Made by a program: the position numbers and the translations under genes. Source: Isotricha intestinalis (Eukaryota > Ciliophora > Litostomatea > Vestibuliferida > Isotrichidae). Taken from it: 14,152 bases of DNA. The notes under the pieces are model-generated. The model saw nothing but the letters and a program-made list of their open reading frames with translations, did not search any database and was not told where the DNA came from. Positions 1-7,908 of the stretch are shown piece after piece; position 1 is the stretch's first letter, and each line of letters starts with the position of its first letter. The DNA lies in NCBI GenBank assembly GCA_023807065.1, contig JAJJLU010004364.1, positions 1-14,152 of the forward strand, written 5' to 3'.

Positions 1-418
1 AAATATAATTATCATTTTTAAAAAAAACTATTTTTTCAATTCCTTGTTTATGATATTTATAAGAGCAAACAAATTTATGAGATTCTTCTTTTTTTTCATT
101 ATTATAATTAATTTCATATATTGCAACTTCACCATTTTTACAATTTCCTTCTCCAGTTGCAATAAATTTTCCATTTTTACTGAATTTAACACAAGATAAA
201 ATTTTATTGTTTGGATTTTTTAAAAAAGAAATTTGTTCATCTGTTTTTATATCATAAAATACTATATATGGTCCTGTAACCCATGCCATTAATCCATTTT
301 CATTATTTTGACTTATTGAAAAATTGTTTTTTACTCCTAAACCAAATATTCTATATAATGAATATAATTCATTTCTTGCATATGAATCGTGACTTTTTTC
401 TTGGGAAGGATTTGACAT
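1..418 (-). CDS. WD40-repeat protein, WDR62/MAPKBP1- or CFAP52-like (N-terminal part, runs off the left edge)
   Basis: An open frame starts at the ATG at 416-418, which is preceded by AAA, and stays open to base 1. It gives 139 residues plus a partial codon. After a short polar start, the stretch RIFGLGVKNN, then GLMAWVTGPYIVFYD, then SCVKFSKNGKFIATGE, reads like the first WD40 blades of WDR62/MAPKBP1. In that family a 'LG-x-V-x-N' start, a 'Y-x-x-G-x-x-V-V' strand and a 'F-S-x-D-G-K-Y-x-x-T-G-E' strand occur in this order. The ciliary protein CFAP52 has a similar opening and cannot be excluded. WDR62 and MAPKBP1 are JNK-pathway and spindle-pole scaffolds; CFAP52 is a cilium/axoneme inner-tubule protein. 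The rest of the propeller lies outside the window. The WD40 assignment is firm; the subfamily is inferred from remembered family patterns. Confidence 0.72.
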   Translation of the reverse strand, partial: MSNPSQEKSHDSYARNELYSLYRIFGLGVKNNFSISQNNENGLMAWVTGPYIVFYDIKTDEQISFLKNPNNKILSCVKFSKNGKFIATGEGNCKNGEVAIYEINYNNEKKEESHKFVCSYKYHKQGIEKIVFFKNDNYI

Positions 419-532
419 TTTTATGTATTGTTTTAAATATTTTTTTAAATTAAATTTATTTAAAAAAAAGTTTTTTTGGTGTAATTTTTATTATTTTTAA
501 TTTAATTTTTAATAGACTTTTAATTATATTTT
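419..532. other. Tandem intergenic gap between two minus-strand genes
   Basis: These 114 bases lie between the stop of the S41-like gene and the start of the WD40 gene, so they must hold the 3' end of the first and the promoter and 5' leader of the second. The sequence is almost pure A and T with runs of both. I see no distinct motif and no small gene. Confidence 0.4.
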
Positions 533-2572
533 TCATATTAATTTATCTTCCGTTTCAATTCCAAAATATTTTTTATTTTTTCTTTTCTTTACTTTTAAAA
601 ACCAAATTAAAAAAATGACAAAGATAATAGTACCAATAATAAAAAATAAATATAAATTATCATAAATAAAATAATATTTATTTTCCATTTTTCTATTTTT
701 CATATAATCAACATTCTGATATGAAAAATTAGGAAAACAAGGGTCTCTTTTACAAATATTAAAATAATTATCAAAATAATAACCTTGATCACAAAAAGAA
801 GGTTGACAAACATTACTCCATTTTCCATTATCATCACATAAAAAACCACCATGTGTAAAATTATTATCAAATAAACAAGAATCACTTAATAAAAGTAATT
901 TTTTATTTTTTGGATTACATTCACTTTTATATTTATTTATTATTCTCAAACCTTCATTAATAAATTCATTATATTTATCATCATTATATTTATTATAAAT
1001 TGAACTTCTTTCATCAATTGGATTTATAATATATTCTCTAGGAATTTTTATATTCTTTTCATTTTGGAAATTATCATTAAAGCTTTCTCCAATTGTAATA
1101 TCCATTGTAATACCATATTTATTTAAATTACTTATTAATATCCTATTTACTTCTCCCATTGAACCAGAAGGTGATTGACTTGAATCAAATTTATCATTTT
1201 TTTTTTCTTCTGAAGGATTTCCATTATATCCAATTAAAATAGCATTTCCAGATTCTTGAATATCTTTAATAAAATAACTTGTGGCACTATAAGAATAACC
1301 ATCTGTAAATATAATAATTTCAGTTGGTTTTCTTAATTTTTTCTTATAATTTTTTGTATAATATAATATGTGCTCATATGTGTTATATACTGATATTATT
1401 TTTGTTCTATTATGCTTTATATTATTTTCATATATGTCTGTTTCCTTATTTCTTATTAAACTATTTAATTGGAGTCTTTGACATGTTTCTATATCGAATA
1501 AATTAAAATAGTCTGGAAGTCCAATCCCTATTTTTTTTGATACTCTGAAACTTTCTCTACTTTTTATATTTGATAAATTATAATTTAATAATGATTGGAG
1601 AATATAAGAAAATTGTATATTTCCTCCATCATTGAAATCTTCAATCAAAATTATTGGGTAATTATTTGAATTTATATTATTTAACATATTTCTAAAAAAA
1701 TAATCTGAATTTTTATCATATTCTTCTATGTCAAAAGATGATTGATATATTACATTTACTTTATTTGTATTGTCTACTCTATATTTTATTTTATTTTCTA
1801 AATTTGAATCCCATTTTAAATTATATTTAGGTGTTTTTCTTTCATAATTTTTATTTGTATTATATATGATTTTATAATCAAATATTATAGATTCATTATT
1901 TTCAAATAATATTGTTATATTTTCTAAATCACTTTTAATAAATGGATAATCTGAAAAATTACCATATTTAATTTTTTTATTTAAATTATATGTAAATTGA
2001 GCATGCTCACTTTTAAATAATTTTTTACCAAAGTTTTGAATATAATCATAAGGATTATTATCATTAATTTTCATAATTTTGAATTGTTTAAATTTTTCAA
2101 TTTGTGATTTTAATGTTTCATTGAAAGGTATATTTAAAAAATTATCGGGGTTAAAATCAAGAAATACATAATTATAATTATCTATCGTTTTTATGTAATA
2201 ATAAATTGGAGAATAATACTCATAATTTTCTAATTGTTTAAAAGAAATTCTTAAATGGGCATCTTGGACAGAAAAAAGAATATTTGAAATTTTTAAATAA
2301 AAATCATAAAATTTAAGTTTTTCAACATCCATTGATTTTATTTCTTTAATTAAATCTACTTTGGGTAAAGAATTAGGTGGATTTTTAGCAATATCTAAAT
2401 ATACATAATATTCTAATAATTCTGAAATATTTGAAATAATATTTCTATATTCTTTTTCAGTATATTTATTTTGATTTAATTTATATATTATTTCATCAAA
2501 AGATAAAATTTCATATTGAATGTATTCGGATTTTATAATATGAAAGAAAAAAATTAAATATATAATATTCAT
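533..2572 (-). CDS. S41-family (tail-specific/C-terminal processing) protease-like type I membrane protein
   Basis: This 679-residue protein begins with a hydrophobic stretch (about residues 3-13) that looks like a signal peptide. It ends with one transmembrane helix (about 640-659) followed by a basic tail (KVKKRKNKK), so the bulk should lie outside the cell or in the lumen. S41 hallmarks appear in order: D104-A105-H106 in the N-terminal domain, a strand with a D315-G316-G317 turn, and TDGYSYSATSYF, where S429 aligns with the family's serine nucleophile. PREYIINPIDER follows further on. A lysine at the usual spacing of about 25 residues after the serine is not seen (S454 sits there; the nearest lysines are 457/458), so activity is uncertain. 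Seven cysteines between 552 and 612 form a small, probably disulfide-bonded module before the membrane helix. Similar serine-domain plus Cys-rich architectures are, as I recall, common in anaerobic gut fungi. The stop is TGA. Confidence 0.75.
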   Translation of the reverse strand: MNIIYLIFFFHIIKSEYIQYEILSFDEIIYKLNQNKYTEKEYRNIISNISELLEYYVYLDIAKNPPNSLPKVDLIKEIKSMDVEKLKFYDFYLKISNILFSVQDAHLRISFKQLENYEYYSPIYYYIKTIDNYNYVFLDFNPDNFLNIPFNETLKSQIEKFKQFKIMKINDNNPYDYIQNFGKKLFKSEHAQFTYNLNKKIKYGNFSDYPFIKSDLENITILFENNESIIFDYKIIYNTNKNYERKTPKYNLKWDSNLENKIKYRVDNTNKVNVIYQSSFDIEEYDKNSDYFFRNMLNNINSNNYPIILIEDFNDGGNIQFSYILQSLLNYNLSNIKSRESFRVSKKIGIGLPDYFNLFDIETCQRLQLNSLIRNKETDIYENNIKHNRTKIISVYNTYEHILYYTKNYKKKLRKPTEIIIFTDGYSYSATSYFIKDIQESGNAILIGYNGNPSEEKKNDKFDSSQSPSGSMGEVNRILISNLNKYGITMDITIGESFNDNFQNEKNIKIPREYIINPIDERSSIYNKYNDDKYNEFINEGLRIINKYKSECNPKNKKLLLLSDSCLFDNNFTHGGFLCDDNGKWSNVCQPSFCDQGYYFDNYFNICKRDPCFPNFSYQNVDYMKNRKMENKYYFIYDNLYLFFIIGTIIFVIFLIWFLKVKKRKNKKYFGIETEDKLI

Positions 2573-2726
2573 TAATAAATCATTTAATTCATTGAGAAAA
2601 CTATTTTAGAAATATTATTTATTTTTAAAATATAAAAATGGAAAATAAATTTTGAATATTTTTATAATCAATTTTTTATTTTATTTAATTGTTTAAATTA
2701 ATATTAATATAAATTGAAATTTTAAA
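2573..2726. promoter_or_regulatory. Divergent promoter gap (S41-like gene leftward, Asn-rich gene rightward)
   Basis: Only 154 bases separate two start codons facing away from each other, so both promoters and both 5' leaders must fit here. The sequence is nearly all A and T with alternating A and T runs. I cannot point to a specific TATA box or factor site because TATA-like strings occur everywhere in this genome. The call rests on position alone. Confidence 0.45.
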
Positions 2727-4202
2727 ATGTTTTTTTGTGGAAATTGTACTGAAGCTCAAAGAAATTATATTTTATTAGATTCAAACCAAAGAAGAAATGA
2801 TAAAAACAATGAAAGAAAATCAACAAACAATAAAAAATTAAATCAAGAGGAAAAAATAAATAATAAAATAAGAAATTTAATAAATGAAAACAACGAAGAA
2901 GGATTACAAATAATAGATTATCCTTCAATTAATAATGATAATTTAATCGAAACTAAAAATGAAAAAAACAATAATATAAATGAAGATATAACAGTAAATG
3001 TTTTAGAAACAATTCAAAATATTCAAATTGGAAAATTAGAAAATAATGATCAAGTTAATTTAACATTAAGTGATGATTCTTTTAGTGGAGAATATTTAGG
3101 AGAAAATTTAATAAATAAAAATAATGTAAATTACTCTTTTGAAGGACAAAAATTTTTAGTTGATGCACCTTTTAAATTTGGAAGAAACATAAATCATGAA
3201 TTTGATAATAATTCTATTATTGATAATGAAAATTATGATAATGAAACTATTGAACAAATTGATGATATTTCTGATTTTTCTGATTTTCAAAATCAAAATA
3301 ATAATGAAAGTAAAATAAATAATTATCCTGATGATAATAATAATTCAAATATAAATAAAGAAATTAATATTATTGAAAATAAGAAAAATAATATTAAAAA
3401 ATCAAAAGAAATAATTTATGAAATTGAATACAATGAAAATTTCAACAATAAAGAAATTAACAATAATAAAAAAAATAATAGTAATAAGATTAACAATAAT
3501 ATAAGTAATCATATAAATAATATAATTAAAAATAATTTTGAAAATGAAGAAATAATAATAAAAAGAAATTTTAAAAGAAATAAATTATCTGAAATAAATG
3601 AAAAATCAATTGTAAAAAAAGAACCTCTTTCAGAATCTTTAAGTTCATATAGAGATTTAAAAGATTATATTCAAAGTAATAATGAAATTGAACAAATGCC
3701 TATTATTAAAAAAACTCCTGAAAAAATTTTTACTGAAGAATTAAATGAAAATAATAAAAAAAAAATATTAAAAAATATTGAAATGCAACAAAAAATTTTA
3801 CATACTGTTAATACTGAACAAAATTTTTTCTTTGATTTAATTTCAGAAAAAAATCAAAATAATTTTTGTAGAGGAAATAAAAGTAATAAAAATTATAAAA
3901 GAAATTTTGATTTAACAGAATTTAAGGTGGAAAAAAGTGAAGAAATTGGTATTATTTCTAAGAAAAAAATTCCAAGAAAACAAAAAAAAATTTATCAGAA
4001 GAAAAAAATATCACCAAAAAAAACAAGAATAATATATAATCATTCAATGGATTTTATAAATAAAAATTCTTCTTTTTCAAAAGACTCAACAATTAGTAAA
4101 GAAAATATTCAAAATAACTGTAATATGAATAATAATAATGATAACAATGATAATAATAATAACAATAACAACAACAATAATAATAATAACAATAACAACA
4201 AC

Positions 4203-4274
<72 letters not shown>

Positions 4275-5711
4275 TTAAATATTCCTAAAAATAATAATAA
4301 TAATATAATTTATAATAATATTAATGATAATCCTTTACAATTAAATTTTGAAGAATTTACATTATATCAAAATTTTAAAAAAATAAAACAATTTGAGCAA
4401 ATTCAACAATTACAACAATATGAACAAATGAAATACTTTATAAACTTCCAAGAACAAAATAATATATTAAGTAATATAAATAATAAAATAATTCCTCAAT
4501 TACCAAATATGAATATAAATCAAAATTTAAATTTAAAACATTATGAAGAAAATAATTTAGAAATAAAAGAGCCAAATTCTTGTATAAAATGTGAAGAAAT
4601 ATATAGATATATTATTATTAATAAACTTCCTTTAAAAAAGATAACTTGTCTTTATTGTAATAAAGAGATGAATGAAAAAACTTTTAAATATTTTATTAAT
4701 TTAATTAATAAAGAAGAAGAAGAATTGAATAACAAAGAACATTATGAAAATAATAATGAGAGAAATAAAATTCCAATCATTGATAAAAAAGATAAAATAA
4801 AAGAAAAAGAAGATAAAAAAGAAGATGAAAATAAAAAAAAGTTTAAATCAAGAATAAAAAGAAACAGTAAAAAAGAAGTAAAAAATAATTTGGAAAATTC
4901 AAAAACTCAAAAAGATAAAAATCAAGAAGAAAAATCAAATCCAATAACTAATATAAATAATTCAATAAATAATAATAATAATATATTAATAAGCAATAAT
5001 ACAAAAATAATAAATAATACTATACATCAAACATTAAATTTAAAATCTCGAAATTCAAAAAGTCAAAATGATTTAACAGAAAAAACATTAAAATCAGAAA
5101 CATTAGAATCAGAAAATAAAATAAAACATAATAATGTGTTGGAATATTCAAATTCATATAATAAAAGATTAAATGATAATTTATCATTAGCAGAAGCATT
5201 TAGATCAAGAAGAAAAAAATTAAAAGAAGAAATAGAAAAAAGGGTAAAAAGTGAAAAAAATATTTTAAGACAAAATTCAGAAAACATTATAGAAATGAAT
5301 CATATATATGAACATATGAATAAAACTAAAGGAAGATTTTCAAAAAGCTATTTATTATCTAAATCTCTTTCTTTAAATAATAAATCTTTTTCAGGTTTAA
5401 AAAAAAATAATAAAATTCCTTGTGATGAAACTATGAAAAGATTAATTAATGGAGAAAAAGTAAAAATGAGTAATAAAGAAATGAAAAATTTAAATAAAAG
5501 ATTATTTGAGAAATATAATAATATTATAAATGTTAATAAAAAAAAAGAAGAAAAGAAAAAAGATGAAATTAAAAAATTAAATTTATCAAAAAAAGAATTC
5601 ACTGATAAATTAAAAAATAAAGTAGTTAATAATTATAGAAAAAAATCAACAAGCCCAAATATGAAAAATGAGAAAAAAAAAATAAAAATAGAAATAAATC
5701 AAAAAAACTAA
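2727..5711 (+). CDS. Large Asn/Lys-rich low-complexity protein with poly-Asn tract and CxxC...CxxC module
   Basis: A 994-residue protein I do not recognise as a whole. Most of it is disordered-looking Asn, Lys, Glu and Ile sequence. Visible landmarks are a CGNC near the N-terminus (C4, C7); basic KKK/RKQKK clusters around residues 410-435; an Asn tract (468-516) with 41 consecutive Asn from 476; a Gln-rich, probably coiled-coil stretch around 545-575; and one ordered-looking island with two Cys pairs, C619-x2-C622 and C641-x2-C644, separated by 18 residues. That spacing suits a zinc-binding ribbon or treble-clef fold. The C-terminal third has charged coiled-coil stretches and a conserved-looking segment (about 903-932) with MKRLINGEKVK and NKEMKNLNKR. 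The start has AAA before the ATG and lies in the divergent gap. The many basic clusters suggest nucleic-acid or cytoskeletal binding, but no function can be assigned. The stop is TAA. Confidence 0.7.
4128..4274 (+). repeat. AAT/AAC trinucleotide repeat encoding poly-Asn
   Basis: Forty-nine codons, all Asn (AAT or AAC) except two Asp. The first half mixes AAT and AAC. From 4203 to 4274 it is an uninterrupted (AAT)24. The repeat stays in frame with the surrounding gene. Such tracts expand and contract by replication slippage, and the long pure AAT block is likely to be variable in length between individuals. Confidence 0.95.
4161..4214 (+). repeat. Two perfect tandem copies of a 27-base unit inside the poly-Asn tract
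   Basis: Written by codon, the unit is AAC AAT AAC AAC AAC followed by four AAT. It occurs at 4161-4187 and again, identically, at 4188-4214. All nine codons mean Asn, so the AAC/AAT pattern is invisible at protein level and serves as a marker of the duplication. The phase can be slid a few codons to the left without changing the match. Confidence 0.9.
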
Positions 5712-5799
5712 AAATAAAAAATTTTTTTTTGTAAATAATAAATATTCAAAAAATATAAAATTATTAATTTAAATAATTATCCTTTTTTTATTCATAAAG
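5712..5799. other. Short tandem gap between the Asn-rich gene and the WDR75 gene
   Basis: Eighty-eight bases between a TAA stop and the next ATG on the same strand. It has an A-rich start and T runs. It must hold the 3' end of one mRNA and the promoter of the next, unless the two are transcribed together. No clear polyadenylation or promoter motif stands out from the background. Confidence 0.4.
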
Positions 5800-7848
5800 A
5801 TGAGCTTTCAACAAATAAATTTTCATAAAAAAACTTTTTTTCCTTCATCTTCAAAAGCTTTAGAATTTAATATATTTAATTCAAATCAAATATATTTTTC
5901 TTCAGGAAATAAGCTCGTTTTATATGATTTTATAGAAAATAAAAAAATATTTAGAATAAATGTAAGAGGAAAAACAATAATATCCTTTACTCAAAATATA
6001 AATGATAATGACTCAATATATATTTTAGATATAGAAAATATAATATATAAATTTAAAATATCAAATAAAGAAGTAGAATGTGAATATCAATTAAATAAAA
6101 ATAGAAAATATAGCGAATTTAAATTAATAAATAATAAATATTTTTATTTTTTATCAGAAAACGATTCATATTTAACAAAACTAGAAATAACATTATTAGA
6201 AAATGGGAAAAATCATTTTATCCTAAATACAGAATATCAAATAAATGAAATATCTACTCAAAATAATTTAATATCCTTAAAAGAAAAAGAAAAGGAAAAA
6301 ATACTTCAAAAAAAGACAAAAAAAAAAAATTTACAAATAAAAGAAGATACCTTATTATATTCCAATGGAAACTTATTAATAATTCATAACCTAATATCAA
6401 AAACAACAAATCAAATAGAATTTCAAAAGCCAATAACCAAAATAATATATATAAATGAAGATTCAGTATGTTTAAGTGATATATCAGGAAAAATATATTT
6501 CATAACAAATTTCACAGAAAAAAATTATATTATTTCAACAAAACATTGGCATTCACATAAAATAAATGATTTATTGCTTGACCCTAATAATGAATATTTA
6601 TATAGTTGTGGAAATGAAGGTGTTATTGTTATTTGGAATATTAATACTTGGGTTAAAGATTTTCTTCCTAGATTAAATGATATTATATCAACTATTATTA
6701 TTTCTAGTGATTCTAAATTTTTAGCTTGTTATTTAAAAAATAATTCTATTAAAATTATCAATTTAAGTCTTATGAAAATCATTCATGAAATTTCTTCTAT
6801 TAATTATTCCTCTTTTGTTGATAAGTTTATTCTTTTTAATAAAAAATTCCATTATATTACTTTTTATAATGAAAATAATGGAATAATTCAATTTTATAAT
6901 ATTGGTTCTAATGTTTTTTCTTTTGAATTAAATGTTTTTAATAAAAATTTTATTTCTAAAACTGAAAAAGAAAAAGATAATAATATGAAAAAGTTAAAAA
7001 AAATCGCTTTTTCATCTCCAAAAAATGATTCTGATATTTGTTATATGTTATCTCTTGAAGAAATTTATTTTGATTTAAATAAATTATTAACTTCTTATTT
7101 AATGTTTTGGAAAGTAGAAAAAGAAAATATTGAATTAATTGAAATTTGTGAAAATCCTCATTTAAATGAAAAAATTGAATTTATTGAAGGTTCAAATTAT
7201 TTTTTTAAATTTGTTACTTTATCAAATTCTCATTTTAAAATTTGGGAATTAAATAATGAAAAAAATAAATTCATTTGTTCTTTTATGGGAAAATATAAAA
7301 ATCAAAAAATTATATCAATGGATATAAATAATAATTTAATTGGAAATAAATTTTTTACTTTATTTCAAGACTTTATTATAATGTATGAAAAGGAAAAAAT
7401 AAAGAAAATTTTTGCTTTAGAAAATAAACATTATAATAAAATTAAATATTTAAACAGTAAATATATTTCTGTTCTTTCTGATAATATTTTAACAATTATT
7501 GATATTGATAATTGGACAATTCAAATAGAAGAAAAAATAGAAAGTGGGAATATTATAAAAATTAATTATCAACCTAAAGAAAATATATTGAATGTATTTC
7601 TTTCTAAAAATAATGATAATAATGTAATTTATTTATTAAAATATTCTATGGCTTTAGTTTCTGATAATAGATTAATTCTTGAATCTGCTTTATTATTAGA
7701 AAAAAAAAATTATAAATTTGTTGATTTTTACAAGAAATTTATTGTTTTAGTAAATAGTAAAAATGATTTTTTCATTGCAAGTGAAAAAGAAATAAGAGAA
7801 CAAATAAATAAAAAAGAAATGGATGAAAATGATATAGAATTAAAATAA
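5800..7848 (+). CDS. WDR75: WDR75/Utp17 (yeast Nan1) homologue, small-subunit processome WD40 protein
   Basis: This 682-residue protein has two stretches of WD40-type strands. The diagnostic segment is residues 249-292: HWHSHKINDLLLDPNNEYL, then SCGNEGVIVIWNI, then DFLPRL, followed by SSDSKFLACYLKNNSIKIIN. It matches the 'HWH...SGGxExVLVxW...FLPRLGxxI...V-S...x-S-D-N-x-I-x-I-I' order that defines WDR75/Utp17. That protein belongs to the t-UTP/UtpA subcomplex of the nucleolar small-subunit processome, which supports pre-18S rRNA transcription and early processing. At 682 residues it is shorter than human WDR75 (about 830) or yeast Nan1 (about 900), mostly by lacking a long tail. A Lys-rich insert lies near residues 164-178, where a 12-A run sits in the coding sequence. 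The start has AAG before the ATG. Its mRNA end faces the next gene 60 bases away. Codon use switches sharply from A-ending to T-ending near base 6540. Confidence 0.82.
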   Translation: MSFQQINFHKKTFFPSSSKALEFNIFNSNQIYFSSGNKLVLYDFIENKKIFRINVRGKTIISFTQNINDNDSIYILDIENIIYKFKISNKEVECEYQLNKNRKYSEFKLINNKYFYFLSENDSYLTKLEITLLENGKNHFILNTEYQINEISTQNNLISLKEKEKEKILQKKTKKKNLQIKEDTLLYSNGNLLIIHNLISKTTNQIEFQKPITKIIYINEDSVCLSDISGKIYFITNFTEKNYIISTKHWHSHKINDLLLDPNNEYLYSCGNEGVIVIWNINTWVKDFLPRLNDIISTIIISSDSKFLACYLKNNSIKIINLSLMKIIHEISSINYSSFVDKFILFNKKFHYITFYNENNGIIQFYNIGSNVFSFELNVFNKNFISKTEKEKDNNMKKLKKIAFSSPKNDSDICYMLSLEEIYFDLNKLLTSYLMFWKVEKENIELIEICENPHLNEKIEFIEGSNYFFKFVTLSNSHFKIWELNNEKNKFICSFMGKYKNQKIISMDINNNLIGNKFFTLFQDFIIMYEKEKIKKIFALENKHYNKIKYLNSKYISVLSDNILTIIDIDNWTIQIEEKIESGNIIKINYQPKENILNVFLSKNNDNNVIYLLKYSMALVSDNRLILESALLLEKKNYKFVDFYKKFIVLVNSKNDFFIASEKEIREQINKKEMDENDIELK

Positions 7849-7908
7849 ATAAAATTAAATAAATACAAATTTAATTTAAAAAATAAAATATAAAAATCCC
7901 TTTTTTAA
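7849..7908. other. Convergent 3' gap of 60 bases
   Basis: The stop codons of the WDR75 gene and the leftward unknown gene face each other across only 60 A/T-rich bases. Two polyadenylation sites must fit here or inside the opposing gene, so the mature 3' ends probably overlap as antisense RNA. AATAAA-like strings are present, but they are expected by chance in this composition. Confidence 0.45.

Noticed and set aside
1324..1506. Short open frame on the plus strand inside the S41-like gene, with other hydrophobic short frames opposite genes (for example 2722-2928, 5063-5287, 5348-5602, 9881-10120, 11983-12189)
   Set aside because: All lie antisense to, or in another frame of, long convincing genes. 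Their Phe/Leu/Ile-rich translations are what antisense of Lys/Asn codons gives.
2722..2750. The antisense translation at 2722-2750 and the start of the WDR75 protein both read NFHKKTF
   Set aside because: The underlying DNA is only loosely alike around A runs; a chance match in low-complexity sequence.
4128..4274. Trinucleotide tract as a CRISPR-like or satellite array
   Set aside because: It has no spacers, stays in frame within a long gene and is ordinary poly-Asn coding repeat.
6301..6345. Long A run in WDR75 (about 6318-6329) as a frameshift or pseudogene sign
   Set aside because: The frame continues normally on both sides with WD40-like sequence; it encodes a Lys-rich insert.
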